The position numbers and the translations under genes are program-made. DNA of 57,328 nucleotides from a virus: positions 1-57,328 of IMG/VR virus record IMGVR_UViG_3300032208_000014; one strand, 5' to 3'. Shown piece after piece: positions 33,769 through 43,338 of the stretch. Below the pieces are notes generated by a model, which was given only the letters and a program-made list of their open reading frames with translations, did not search any database and was not told where the DNA came from. Numbering within the stretch: position 1 is the stretch's first letter; each line of letters begins with the position of its first letter.

Positions 33769-36700
33769 ATGGGTTCTATTATTGTTGAAACCGCTCAAGG
33801 ACCTGTTCAGGTAGACATTGCTGGAGACACTCCAACAGAAGAAGAACAGCAAGCTATTATTTCACAGTTTAGCGGACCACAACCGACTCAGTCCGAAATT
33901 GATTTTGCAACAGCCTCTTTGGATGAAATCAGAGACTATGCACGCGCCAAACGCATGGCAGGCATAGACCCAAAAACAGGGGAACAAATCACTGAAGAAG
34001 AGTATGTCAGCAAGTACAAAGAACCTGGTGTAGATTATACCTCTGGGGTTGACAGTATTGGTGGTTTCTCACGCTTCCAGTTTGGTCGTATGGACACGGC
34101 TGATGAAAAGTCCAACTATCTGCGCACTGTTGTGGGCAGCGATGGTTATCGTGTAGACCCGCTAGGCAGGCATATTCTGACACAAGAAGGTCGCACCAAA
34201 CTCGGTCTTGGTGAAGGTCGTGAACTTGCCATCGATGAAGAAGGTTTCTCATTTAACGATGTCAAAGAGTTTGCAGGAGCGACTGCACTACCTATCGCTA
34301 CAGGCATAGGTGCGAGTCTTGTTGCATCTGGCGTAGGATTCTTACCCGGCGTGTTAATTGTCGGCGGGGCAACCGCCGCAGGTAAACTTCTTGACGAAGG
34401 CATCGAAGCAGCAGAAGGTCTGCAAATGCAGTCGGCTGGTGAGATTGCTCGTGACGTTGCAATGGAAGGTGTGTTTGGTGGTCTTGGTGAAGGCGTTGGA
34501 CGAGGCATATCAAAGCTGTTTGGTCGCATCATCAAAGGTCCAGGGGGCGAAGCAAACGAAGCATTGCGTGCACAGGCTCGTGACGTAATTAATCGCGGCT
34601 ACCGTCCAACCGTAGCAGGCGCAACCAGTGAAGAGTTTCGCCCTATCCTGAACCGTTTGCAAGCGGTGTACGAAGGGGTCTTTCCGAATCAAAAGGCCGC
34701 GATGCAAAACCTACAGCAAGTGGTCGCTGACCTTCGAGCCGCTGGTATTGCAGATGACTCAGCAATCAACAACCTTGATGAGATTGTGAAAAAAGACATT
34801 ACCGATTTCTTTGCATCTGGAGATGAAACGCTTGCTCAAGCACAACGCCGGATGGATGATGCTGTGCGCAATGAAATAGATCAAGTCATGCGTAACTTGA
34901 AGGATGGCAAGAGCATACCAAAAAATCTACAGGACATGATTCGCCAGCGCAAAGCTGTCTTTGATGAGGACGTAGACCGTTTGTACACAATGGCAACGAA
35001 TGCGTTGCGCGGCAAAAAAATCATTTCAACAAAAGGTATTAAAGAAGAACTCGCTCGTCTTGAAACTGATAGCATCGCTGATATTGCGAGCACAGGGTTT
35101 GCTGCAAAAGTGCGCGCACTTGGAGAGTTTGCTACACCTCAAGAAATAGGTCGTCTGCGTAAAGGTTTGACAGATGCAACGTACAATCCGTCAATTATGA
35201 ATGATGTCAACGTAGGAGCACTTGGTTCATTAAAAGCCTCAATCAATGACGCTTTTACACAAGCCGAAATAAATCTGGGTTTAATGCAAAATCCTGCATT
35301 GATACCCGCCGATGCAACGGTGACTTTACCAAAAGGGTTTACGTTAGGTGACATTTCCGCTGAACAGGGTAAAGAAGCACTCGGTCTGTTGCGTAGAACA
35401 AACCTGTTGTATCGCACTGGAATAAAACGTTTTGACAACGTGGTGGTGCAGGACATCGTCAAGCAAGCGCAGAACGGTCAGATGAATATGAAGTTCATCT
35501 TTGACAAGATTGTGCAAGAAGATAATCCAGAAGCACTTGATCAACTATTGAAAGCTATTCGTGGTGCGCCAACAAACAAGGCACTTGGCGCAGAAGCAGG
35601 TATAGCAGACTTGGACGCTGGTGCTCGAATCTTGAAACAGCAACAGATTGGCGGACGGAGCGTTGAACAAGCTCTTAAAGATGTAGAGGGTCTTGCACCA
35701 AACGACCCAACCAGACGATTCGTGGAAGGTGAAGCGGCACGTTTGGAACGGGAAGCCTTTGAACGCGCAAAAATACGCGGCAAGGGTTCAGAGATGGCGG
35801 ATCAAGTTCGTCAGGGTCTAGCCAAGATGTATCTTGAAAAACAACTCCGTGCATCTCGAACCATTGACCCCGCAACGGGGGAGGCTGTTATCGACCCTAT
35901 TGAACTTGTCGCAAACCTACGTCAAAAAGGAACAACGGTTGACAAACTGTTTGGCGATGACATGAAAGCACTCGATGATGTTATTAGTGTTCTTGAGCGC
36001 GGCAAGGCAAACCTTTCACCAGGGGTAGCAGAAGCACTGCGAAGCAAGCCACTTGGTCAGGCACTTAAAGACTTTCAAGCCGCACAGACTGCACGTTCTG
36101 CTTTAAACAGAGACAGGCTAATAAACACTTTACAACAAACAGATGACCCTGAAGTCATCGCACAGACAGTGTTTAATTCACCTAGTTCTATTCGTCAGGC
36201 ACAAAAGTTCTTGTCCCCTGAGAGAATGAATCAGGTGAAAGATGCTGCAATGGGCAGAATCCTTAAACAGATTGGTGCCACTGTCGATGAGGCTGGCGAA
36301 ATTCGCATGACGGACGACTTCATAGAGTCCTTTAAGTCTGGCAGGCTTGGTAACAAACTGCAATCTGTATTGCGGTCTTATGGTGACGATACACTAAACG
36401 CAATGTTTGGACCTAACGGTGCAGAAGGTTTGACAGCTATGGCGGAGACAATGGTTAAAGCTTCTAACGCATCAATCAAAGGCAAAGGCGGTTTGGCGGC
36501 ACCAAATATCGCCCTTGGTCTGGGCTTGTTTCAGCTTATGGGCAACCTAACTACGGCGTTGCCAACTGCCGTCATGTACGCGGGAATGTCTAAGGCATTG
36601 CGTAATCCAAAGGTTCTTCGTATGATGATGGCTTCTCGCAAGCCGAATAGTGTCAAGGAATTTATGTCTGGCAAGTTCAAGGCGAATGACCCCATCGCGC

Positions 36701-36963
36701 AAGGTTTTCAAGCATTCTGGCAAATCATGTCCGCAGCAACTGTTCAAGGTGGTCGGATGGCTACTGAGCAAGCAACAGAAGAAGCAAGACCCGCAACACA
36801 ATTAGCAATGCAAGAATTACAGCCACAGATACAACAAACAATAAGTCAGATACCACAGGTGCAACCAGCACAGGCAGGCACAACGGCACAGGTATCTCCA
36901 ATCTTGAATCCTAACCCCGCCACGCAGGCACTTGCGCAGGCACTTGGGAGAACTAATCCATGA
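33769..36963 (+). CDS. Very large ejection-type internal virion protein
   Basis: At 1064 residues, it is the longest gene in the window. The N terminus begins with GSIIVETAQGPVQVDIAGDT, PTEEEQQAIISQFSG. A Gly/Ala hydrophobic segment (about 177-208) could insert into membrane, and most of the rest is charged helix. Near the C terminus is another hydrophobic region (LGLGLFQLMGNLTTALPTAV) and a Gln/Pro/Ala tail. There is no lytic transglycosylase motif, unlike some T7 gp16-like proteins. The stop overlaps the lysozyme gene (ATGA). Confidence 0.65.
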   Translation: MGSIIVETAQGPVQVDIAGDTPTEEEQQAIISQFSGPQPTQSEIDFATASLDEIRDYARAKRMAGIDPKTGEQITEEEYVSKYKEPGVDYTSGVDSIGGFSRFQFGRMDTADEKSNYLRTVVGSDGYRVDPLGRHILTQEGRTKLGLGEGRELAIDEEGFSFNDVKEFAGATALPIATGIGASLVASGVGFLPGVLIVGGATAAGKLLDEGIEAAEGLQMQSAGEIARDVAMEGVFGGLGEGVGRGISKLFGRIIKGPGGEANEALRAQARDVINRGYRPTVAGATSEEFRPILNRLQAVYEGVFPNQKAAMQNLQQVVADLRAAGIADDSAINNLDEIVKKDITDFFASGDETLAQAQRRMDDAVRNEIDQVMRNLKDGKSIPKNLQDMIRQRKAVFDEDVDRLYTMATNALRGKKIISTKGIKEELARLETDSIADIASTGFAAKVRALGEFATPQEIGRLRKGLTDATYNPSIMNDVNVGALGSLKASINDAFTQAEINLGLMQNPALIPADATVTLPKGFTLGDISAEQGKEALGLLRRTNLLYRTGIKRFDNVVVQDIVKQAQNGQMNMKFIFDKIVQEDNPEALDQLLKAIRGAPTNKALGAEAGIADLDAGARILKQQQIGGRSVEQALKDVEGLAPNDPTRRFVEGEAARLEREAFERAKIRGKGSEMADQVRQGLAKMYLEKQLRASRTIDPATGEAVIDPIELVANLRQKGTTVDKLFGDDMKALDDVISVLERGKANLSPGVAEALRSKPLGQALKDFQAAQTARSALNRDRLINTLQQTDDPEVIAQTVFNSPSSIRQAQKFLSPERMNQVKDAAMGRILKQIGATVDEAGEIRMTDDFIESFKSGRLGNKLQSVLRSYGDDTLNAMFGPNGAEGLTAMAETMVKASNASIKGKGGLAAPNIALGLGLFQLMGNLTTALPTAVMYAGMSKALRNPKVLRMMMASRKPNSVKEFMSGKFKANDPIAQGFQAFWQIMSAATVQGGRMATEQATEEARPATQLAMQELQPQIQQTISQIPQVQPAQAGTTAQVSPILNPNPATQALAQALGRTNP

Positions 36964-37412
36964 ACTTAGATAAACTACGCGAAGAGCTTGCAGAAGATGA
37001 AGGCTGCAAGTATGAAATTTATTTGGACCACCTTGGTCTGGAGACATTCGGAATTGGTCACCTCGTGACAATGGACGACCCTGAGTACGGTAAACCCGTA
37101 GGTTCGCCTATCACGCAAGAACGTGTTCAGTCTGTGTTTCGGCGCGACATCGCCATAACAATGGACGACTGCAATCGTATGTATGACAACTTCGAGGACC
37201 TGCCGGAAGAAGCACAATTAATCCTAGCAAACATGATGTTCAATCTTGGTTACAGCCGCATGAGCAAATTTAAAAAACTTCGTGCCGCTGTAGAGTCACG
37301 GAACTGGGATGAATGTGCCGCTCAGATGGAAGACTCGAAGTGGTATACGCAGGTGCCGAATCGCGCACGGCGTTTGATTTCCAGGATGCAGGATTTATCC
37401 GAACAAAAGTAG
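36960..37412 (+). CDS. Endolysin, T4-type lysozyme (GH24)
   Basis: At 150 residues, the T4 lysozyme catalytic triad is visible: Glu14 in EDEGCKYEIY, Asp23 in YLDHLGLETFGIGH and Thr29. The ending NRARRLISRMQ corresponds to T4 NRAKRVI. It cleaves the glycan strand of peptidoglycan. No signal peptide or SAR helix is present, so it needs a holin; candidates are 29-30 kb upstream (6.6-7.8 kb). It overlaps the ejection gene by 4 nt. Confidence 0.9.
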   Translation: MNLDKLREELAEDEGCKYEIYLDHLGLETFGIGHLVTMDDPEYGKPVGSPITQERVQSVFRRDIAITMDDCNRMYDNFEDLPEEAQLILANMMFNLGYSRMSKFKKLRAAVESRNWDECAAQMEDSKWYTQVPNRARRLISRMQDLSEQK

Positions 37413-37453
37413 GACAGGCAGGCTTCCCCTGCAATACTCATGCGGGGGGAGTC

Positions 37454-37864
37454 ATGTTTGCACGAGAACTTCACACAGGCAAAATTGGAGAGCACATATG
37501 TGCTTTGCGTATGCTCAAGGCAGGAATCAGCGCATCTATTGTTAATTTAGAAACAGTTGATGTCATAGCTTGGGACAGAAACAAGGTCTGGCGTGTGCAA
37601 GTTAAGTCTGGGCATATTCGATATGAAAAGGATCGGCAGGCAGGATATCAGTTTAACATAGCGGTGGGGGGCAAGCAAAAACGCCCCCTTACTTATGAGG
37701 ACTGTGACATCGTTGCTTTGGTTGCTATTGAACACGAACAGGTTTGGTTTTATCCAGTCGATACGCTGCGCAGAGCAAAATCAAAACGCGTCAAAACATC
37801 TAAGTTTGATGACCCGCATCTATGTCTGAAAACATGGGAACGTGCACTAGACCACTACTCATGA
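37454..37864 (+). CDS. PD-(D/E)XK endonuclease-like protein
   Basis: At 136 residues from ATG 37454 with a G-rich site just upstream. The motif set GKIGEHICALRMLKAGI (Glu), VDVIAWDRN (Asp) and WRVQVKSGH (Gln-x-Lys) matches the PDDEXK_5-type nuclease core. The rest has a beta-rich C terminus. Possible roles are Holliday junction or host DNA cleavage. An in-frame upstream extension would overlap the lysozyme gene and is not supported. It is the last gene before the terminator that ends the 37 kb plus-strand block. Confidence 0.7.
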   Translation: MFARELHTGKIGEHICALRMLKAGISASIVNLETVDVIAWDRNKVWRVQVKSGHIRYEKDRQAGYQFNIAVGGKQKRPLTYEDCDIVALVAIEHEQVWFYPVDTLRRAKSKRVKTSKFDDPHLCLKTWERALDHYS

Positions 37865-37867
37865 AAA

Positions 37868-37910
37868 AAAAGACTGCGTTGATCAGGGTTGCCTGCACAG
37901 TCTTTTCTTT
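37868..37910. terminator. Bidirectional terminator between converging blocks
   Basis: A 9-bp stem (AAAAGACTG at 37868-37876 with CAGTCTTTT at 37898-37906) has an inner CAGG/CCTG hairpin. A runs lie before and T runs after it, so both strands can terminate. It separates the late plus-strand operon from the minus-strand DNA polymerase. Confidence 0.85.
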
Positions 37911-37934
37911 CGTGGTGACTATATAGATATGATC

Positions 37935-39839
37935 CTAGCCTACTTCACCCCAGTTGTCACCAAGTTCTTGATCAACTTTGCTAGGAATTTTTAACTCTAG
38001 GCTCGTTTCCATAATCTCTGTAATACGCGATGCCTGTTGCTCGGACTCGACATTGAAGCATAGTTCGTCATGCACCGTGAGCAACGGCACTAGTCCCTCC
38101 TTGTAACACTCTACCATCGCCTGTTTGGTTTGATCGGCTGCCGAACCTTGGATCAATCTGTTCAATGCCTTGTATGTAAACGCACGCTGCAACGGTTGCA
38201 TGGGATATTCTTTACGCGCCTTGTCTAACGGCAGAGGCTTATTGTACCCAAACTTCTTTGGTTCCCACATATCAAATCTGCATAACCTGCCAAGTATCGT
38301 TCTAATCTGTCCGTGGGCATCGGCTCTTTCCGCCACCATGTCCGCCAAGCCTTTAACAAACGGAACCCTGTTATGGTACTGCTTCAATAGGTCTGTAGCT
38401 TCATCTTTGGTGATATCCATCGTGTTTGCCAGCTTGCCCTTGCCCATACCGTACATGATACCAAGGTTTACCGTCTTAGCCTGTTTGCGCGTAATACCTG
38501 CAAGGTCTGCCACCATTTGATGGAAGTCAGCATCCCCTTTCTTGTATTCTTCAACCACTTCATCAATAGCATAGTGCCTTTGATCGTTTGGTAGGGATGC
38601 ACAGTAATGCACCAAGAGCCTCGGTTCTTGGCTCGAATAGTCGAAGCTGCCCCATTTGCACCCATCATCCGGCACAAACAGGCCACGAATCATGGACTTA
38701 ATCTCTGGGTCACGCGCAGGGATTTGCTGGAGGTTTGGATTACTGGACGAAAATCTACCTGTCACAGTTCCGCCATCATCTGACCGCAGTGGATGAAACT
38801 CGCAGTGTATCCGCCCTTTGTACGAGAACTTTAAAATGTTGTCGATGAATGTATTGCTTGCCTTATCTAGTTCGCGCAGCCTAAGTATGCGTCCTGCAAT
38901 CTCATGTGGGTGGTTCTGTAAAAACTCTTTTCTGAAAGACGGCTGTTTAGTGTCTTCTGTCCGGCTGTAGTAAAGACCATAGTGGTCAAATACTTTTGCC
39001 ACACTGGTTGCTACCCACGGCTGTACCTCGATTCCTGTGTCGTGCTTAATGCCCGAAACAAGTTCTTTCTTTGCCTTAATTAAGCCAGCTTTTGCCTGCT
39101 CGGCTTTGTCTAGATCTACAGCCACACCCTTCTCGCGCATGTCAAGCAGGACAGGTATCAACGCTGTTTCAATGTCAAAGATTGTCATCAGGCTCTGCTG
39201 TTCCAAATCGATACGCATCTGGTTCCACAGCTTTAAGGTAAGTTCTGCATCTTTCTCGGCGTATGCACCCACAAAGCTAGAGTTTAGCTTCCACATCTCA
39301 GCCTTGGGGTCGATGCCAAAGTCCGCCGCTGCGGCTCGAAGAGTGCGCTCATCCTTACGCTCGTTCAGATAATCTTTTGCCAGATTGTTCAGGCTGTAGC
39401 TGAAGCGGTTCTCGTTCAGTAGCGGCGCGGCAATCATGGTGTCGATTATCGTGCCTTGAACCTTGACTCCTGCCCACCGTAGCCAGCCAGCATCGTATGT
39501 GGCGTTGTGCATAATTTTAGGAATGTCTGGTGTAGCCAACTGATCCTTCAGCCAAGACATCACACGCTTCTTTGAAATGTTGCCCCCGCCCTCGTGTGCG
39601 ATTGGGTAGTATCCAACAAAGTCACCAGCTGCGATAGCCACACCTACAATAAAGCCATCGCCCCTTGCCCAGCCAGGACCTAGCGTCATGATGTTGGGGT
39701 CACTTGTTTCCAAGTCAATGGCAATGTAATCCGCGTTACGCAGATCAGGGAAGTGGTCAGGTGGGAACCAATCTTTCTCGATTGTGTCCAAGTCCAGCCT
39801 GTTCAGATAACTAATCTGACTGCTTTCTTTCGAGGTCAT
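37935..39839 (-). CDS. DNA polymerase, family A, with 3'-5' exonuclease
   Basis: This 634-residue replicative polymerase shows exonuclease residues in IDLET (D42, E44), HNATYD (D116) and YAEKD (Y193, D197). Polymerase motif A is FDYSSQEPR (D400, E405), motif B RKQAKTVNLGIMYG (R451, K455, Y463) and motif C VHDE (590-592). The position equivalent to E. coli Phe762 is Leu459 (codon CTT at 38463-38465), a variant well known in marine viruses. ATG 39839 is chosen because GGTGGAGAG lies just upstream; an in-frame ATG at 39878 has no site. There is no 5' nuclease domain. It is the last gene of the replication operon. Confidence 0.93.
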   Translation of the reverse strand: MTSKESSQISYLNRLDLDTIEKDWFPPDHFPDLRNADYIAIDLETSDPNIMTLGPGWARGDGFIVGVAIAAGDFVGYYPIAHEGGGNISKKRVMSWLKDQLATPDIPKIMHNATYDAGWLRWAGVKVQGTIIDTMIAAPLLNENRFSYSLNNLAKDYLNERKDERTLRAAAADFGIDPKAEMWKLNSSFVGAYAEKDAELTLKLWNQMRIDLEQQSLMTIFDIETALIPVLLDMREKGVAVDLDKAEQAKAGLIKAKKELVSGIKHDTGIEVQPWVATSVAKVFDHYGLYYSRTEDTKQPSFRKEFLQNHPHEIAGRILRLRELDKASNTFIDNILKFSYKGRIHCEFHPLRSDDGGTVTGRFSSSNPNLQQIPARDPEIKSMIRGLFVPDDGCKWGSFDYSSQEPRLLVHYCASLPNDQRHYAIDEVVEEYKKGDADFHQMVADLAGITRKQAKTVNLGIMYGMGKGKLANTMDITKDEATDLLKQYHNRVPFVKGLADMVAERADAHGQIRTILGRLCRFDMWEPKKFGYNKPLPLDKARKEYPMQPLQRAFTYKALNRLIQGSAADQTKQAMVECYKEGLVPLLTVHDELCFNVESEQQASRITEIMETSLELKIPSKVDQELGDNWGEVG

Positions 39840-40092
39840 ATATCTCTCCACCCAGTGCTGCGTAACCTGCGATATCAACCCATGTGTCTGTATGTTCTGG
39901 GCTGTTAATTAAACGCGATAGTTTCAAAGAAATCATTGCCTGTACGACCTGCGCAACAGTAACTTCTTGTCCGAATATGGGACTCCATAAGTCTGCTACA
40001 CGCTGGAAATTTTCAGCAGCATCACCATAGTCCTCGGCTCTCGGACCATTGACCAGTCCCTCGGCTTTTTCTAGAAGTTCTTTTCTGTTCAT
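39811..40092 (-). CDS. DUF6378-like protein
   Basis: At 93 residues, the conserved phrases LVNGPRAEDYGDAAENFQRV, ADLWSPIFG, MISLKLSRLINSPEHTDTWV and DIAGYAALGGEIY fit the phage family I know as DUF6378 (unverified). The helical build resembles small nucleotide-pool hydrolase folds, but no catalytic set is clear. It is coupled to the helicase upstream (overlap 4 nt) and to polymerase downstream. Confidence 0.75.
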   Translation of the reverse strand: MNRKELLEKAEGLVNGPRAEDYGDAAENFQRVADLWSPIFGQEVTVAQVVQAMISLKLSRLINSPEHTDTWVDIAGYAALGGEIYDLERKQSD

Positions 40093-41609
40093 ATGTCGTA
40101 CCTGTATTTAGCCTCGTGGTCTACGATGTGTAAGTTTTCTTTTGCGCGAGTGATGCCTGTGTAAAACACTCGATGTTCATCGTCTTGGTCAGGGTTGTTC
40201 ACGGCAGGCCAACAAGACTCCGTAAACAACATGATATTATCGTCCTCACCACCTTTCATGCGGTGAATTGTAGACAGCTTTATGCGTGGGGTTTTAAGCG
40301 ATTCGCCTCGGAGTTGCAGAGCAGCAACATACCTTCTATCCTCCTTGGACATATTAACTATGTCCGCCGCTGGAGTGTCCATCCCAGCTATAAGTCCATG
40401 ATTTTCAACAAGTATATCATAGCCGTATAAACCCTCTGGGTCTAGTGCAGACAATGATTTTATAGAACCACGCTTGACAACGGCATTATCACCCGCCTTG
40501 GGCACTGCCTCATACAACTTAATCAGTGCGTCATGACTAACAACCTTGCCTTCCGCCAAGGCGTTCCAAATGTTCATGACCTCTAGCATTGTTTCGTTGA
40601 TGCTAAGTTTGTTGTTGATTCTAAAGAGATAGCCGTCATCCCGAAGCTGATGCGCTATCTTTGTAATGATTTTGTTAGTCCGCCCCATGATAGTCCACGA
40701 ACCCTGATCTACATCAATGTCATACCAGCTGCTATGAAACTGCACATCTCCGTGTCGCTCCATTGGGTTCCAGTCTTTTTGATAACGGTAGTCAATCCGC
40801 CTCACGACACTGTTAGCTAGAGAAAACACAGATTGCGGTACGCGATAGCTTTGCGTCAGAACGGTCTTGTTATCACAAGCGTTCATAAACTGCCCTACAT
40901 CTACGCCGTTCCAACGGTGGATACACTGGTCATCGTCACCTGCATACCAGACACGCTCGGCATTCTCTTTAACAACCTGAACCTGCTTCCACTGCAACGG
41001 TGTCAGGTCCTGGGCCTCGTCTACAATCAGAACATCTAACTGAGGTGCTGTGCCTTGCTCCACAAACAATTCAATCATGTCTGTAAAATCATACTTGTTG
41101 TTGTCGGCCTTGTAGTCAGCGTACACATGGTCAATATGAAGCAACTGTTCCCAATGTAGGTCGTAGTCGGCTCTGTCGTTAAACTCATCCTCTATCAAAA
41201 TGCACCGCATCTTGGCTCTGGATATTATTGACAAATACTTATTGCCCATCTGGTGCGACATAGGTATCAGCCCCTCGCCCATTTGTTCGGACGTACTGGA
41301 ATCAAACCTAACCCCAAGATCCCATTCTAATGCTTGCAAGTCTGTAGGTCCGATAACGTTTTGTTTTTCCATGCCCAACCACGCAAAGCCTAATGCGTGT
41401 AGTGTCTTGAACCACGGCAAGTCGTTGATCTCCAGATTAAACTTGCCCATAGCCCTGTCTCTTGCTTCCTCGATTGATTTCTTAGAGAAAGAAACAAAAC
41501 CTATGCGGTCAGGAGGCGTACCATTATCAAGCTCCTTCTGCATGATTTCCATCAAGGTATGGGTCTTACCGCATCCAGGTGGTCCGAATATAAGAGTTTC
41601 AGTCGGCAT
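40089..41609 (-). CDS. UvrD/Rep-like superfamily 1 helicase
   Basis: At 506 residues, Walker A is GPPGCGKT (near residues 8-15), Walker B IVDEAQDLTPLQ, motif III AGDDDQCIHRW, motif IV QSYRVP, motif V STIHRMKGGEDDNI and motif VI FYTGITRAKENL. The complete set indicates an active 3'-5' DNA helicase. ATG 41609 starts inside the upstream HTH gene. It probably unwinds DNA for the phage polymerase or repairs forks. Confidence 0.9.
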   Translation of the reverse strand: MPTETLIFGPPGCGKTHTLMEIMQKELDNGTPPDRIGFVSFSKKSIEEARDRAMGKFNLEINDLPWFKTLHALGFAWLGMEKQNVIGPTDLQALEWDLGVRFDSSTSEQMGEGLIPMSHQMGNKYLSIISRAKMRCILIEDEFNDRADYDLHWEQLLHIDHVYADYKADNNKYDFTDMIELFVEQGTAPQLDVLIVDEAQDLTPLQWKQVQVVKENAERVWYAGDDDQCIHRWNGVDVGQFMNACDNKTVLTQSYRVPQSVFSLANSVVRRIDYRYQKDWNPMERHGDVQFHSSWYDIDVDQGSWTIMGRTNKIITKIAHQLRDDGYLFRINNKLSINETMLEVMNIWNALAEGKVVSHDALIKLYEAVPKAGDNAVVKRGSIKSLSALDPEGLYGYDILVENHGLIAGMDTPAADIVNMSKEDRRYVAALQLRGESLKTPRIKLSTIHRMKGGEDDNIMLFTESCWPAVNNPDQDDEHRVFYTGITRAKENLHIVDHEAKYRYDI

Positions 41610-41820
41610 CAACCTTGTCCCGTGGCCTGTTTGCTAACCAATCCTCAACCTCGGAACGCAACCAACGTGTGGTGCTGTTCTGGTCTGCTTCTGGTCCTAG
41701 CACTACTGGCTTTGGGAAATGATCTTGGTCTACCCATCGGTAGATTGTGGAACGGGCAACGCCCAACCAATCTGTCAGGTCACCCACCTTCAGGTAACGA
41801 TCATCAGAATGGGATGTCAT
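41599..41820 (-). CDS. AlpA-like helix-turn-helix regulator
   Basis: At 73 residues, YLKVGDLTDWLGVARSTIYR, WVDQDHFPKPVVLGP and TRWLRSEVEDWLANRPRDK match the AlpA/HTH_17 (MerR-like) winged-helix pattern found in phage regulators and excisionases. Nested inside the replication operon with overlaps on both sides, it may regulate that operon. No integrase gene is present, so a pure excisionase role is unlikely. Confidence 0.8.
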   Translation of the reverse strand: MTSHSDDRYLKVGDLTDWLGVARSTIYRWVDQDHFPKPVVLGPEADQNSTTRWLRSEVEDWLANRPRDKVDAD

Positions 41821-43336
41821 TTTCTATCTCCTTCTTTGGAATATGAACTTCGTTATCGTCAAACTCTGGAACAAACCAAACGCGGACATTTTGCCATCGC
41901 CCTGTCTTGTCATCCTTGAGCTTGTAGTATGTGTTACAGTCACCACCGTTGTTTAAAATCTTCAGTCGTTCCTGTATCTGTGGCCTGTTAAGCTGCACGA
42001 AGTTTCGTGATCGTAAAAACTCTTGCAACCCCTTCATCGTAAAGAACGTCAAATCGTTCTCTGTCCACGGCTTACCAAGCCGTAGTTCTTCTGGTGCTCT
42101 CGCACGAATCCTGCTTGTACAAAAGATTTCCAAAAGTTCTTCAAACTGACCTGTGGTAGTCAGTTCTTTCGGCACCTCAATCGCCGTAGCAGTAGACATC
42201 AGATTGTTTACAAGCTGTTGCCAATCCGCTGGCTTCATGGTCGGAGGCATAAAATCAATTTGCTCCATACACGCACGTTGAAACTGCAACGGCATTTGCA
42301 GTTGTTCAGTAGACAACTCCAACCGCTGACCATTGACATCCAAGAAGTACAGGCGCGGGTCAGACTTCAGAATAGTAAGACCGCCCATAGATGGAGCCGC
42401 AGCGGAACCGCCCACACCATGTTCCATCGTCCGGCATTGGTCACGATTACAATAACTAGACATCGGCTCTTCCTTACATTTGTAGCCGTACTTGTCTTTT
42501 TCGATTGACTTCTGCAACGTGACCACTTCGTCCGCTGGCATCGGTGGTTTACATATCTTCTGGTTCCACGACTCTAGCTTCTTTTTCCAGTCGTCTGGAT
42601 ACTTCTTGCGTAAGAACACACCTGTATGAAACATAGCGTTGTTCCGCATACCCTGTGGTATGCCCATCAATACAAGGTTCTTGATACATGGTATCAGGCC
42701 GTCAAACTCATCGCTCTTAGTCTCAAACTTCAAAGCGTTCAACGCATCCAATGTAGTGCGTTTCTTTTCAATAACCTTCAAGAAATCAAGTAACTCAAGT
42801 TCTTCCCCCTTATCATCAAAAGCATATCGCACAGTGTTCTCGCTATCGAAGTATGGCAGGTTGATAAAGTTACCAACATCGCCACGGTCAGCGAGGATCT
42901 GATCTTGTTTTGGAAATATTTCACAGCCAGAAAAGCCGAGCACCGCAGAGAACTCGGTCAGACAGTCGCGCATGTCTACAGCCCTAATCCACTCTTTTGT
43001 GAACAGGTAGAGATGTGCACCACCAGATTTAGAACGACAAACTACAAACGGTATCTTGAGTTGCTTGCACTTCTTGGCTATCTCGGCATGGTCGATAGGG
43101 TACTTGTCAATGTCCAATACACCGAACTTACACATATTCTTATCATTAATAGGAATTGATCCCACACCTTTTTCACCATTGATATGTTGTGCAATTAACT
43201 CCTTTGTAAGCGGCTGTTTGACGATAAAACTTTTAGCTTCTGTTTTACCATTACGGCGTTGCTGTCCGATTGTGGTTTGACCGTGGGCGGCATCCGATCC
43301 CTCGAATGCCGCCGCAAAACGATCAACAATATCCAT
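41804..43336 (-). CDS. Archaeo-eukaryotic-type primase with SSB-like tail
   Basis: At 510 residues, AEP-type motifs are GVLDIDKY (D75-D77 region) and CRSKSGGAHLYLF (His108), with QDQILADRGDVGNFINLPYF following. A Cys cluster is near residues 285-300 (YKCKEEPMSSYCNRDQC), and a C-terminal helical domain follows. The protein ends EIENDIPF, identical in its last four residues to the SSB of this phage (HEDDIPF) and to E. coli SSB (DDDIPF). It probably makes primers for the family A polymerase. TOTE-type and phage primase-helicase relatives are alternatives, but no helicase motifs are present. Confidence 0.8.
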   Translation of the reverse strand: MDIVDRFAAAFEGSDAAHGQTTIGQQRRNGKTEAKSFIVKQPLTKELIAQHINGEKGVGSIPINDKNMCKFGVLDIDKYPIDHAEIAKKCKQLKIPFVVCRSKSGGAHLYLFTKEWIRAVDMRDCLTEFSAVLGFSGCEIFPKQDQILADRGDVGNFINLPYFDSENTVRYAFDDKGEELELLDFLKVIEKKRTTLDALNALKFETKSDEFDGLIPCIKNLVLMGIPQGMRNNAMFHTGVFLRKKYPDDWKKKLESWNQKICKPPMPADEVVTLQKSIEKDKYGYKCKEEPMSSYCNRDQCRTMEHGVGGSAAAPSMGGLTILKSDPRLYFLDVNGQRLELSTEQLQMPLQFQRACMEQIDFMPPTMKPADWQQLVNNLMSTATAIEVPKELTTTGQFEELLEIFCTSRIRARAPEELRLGKPWTENDLTFFTMKGLQEFLRSRNFVQLNRPQIQERLKILNNGGDCNTYYKLKDDKTGRWQNVRVWFVPEFDDNEVHIPKKEIENDIPF

Positions 43337-43338
43337 GA

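Noticed and set aside
41599-41820. AlpA-like gene as proof of a temperate phage
   Set aside because: AlpA-like regulators occur in phages without integration, and no integrase or attachment site is visible.
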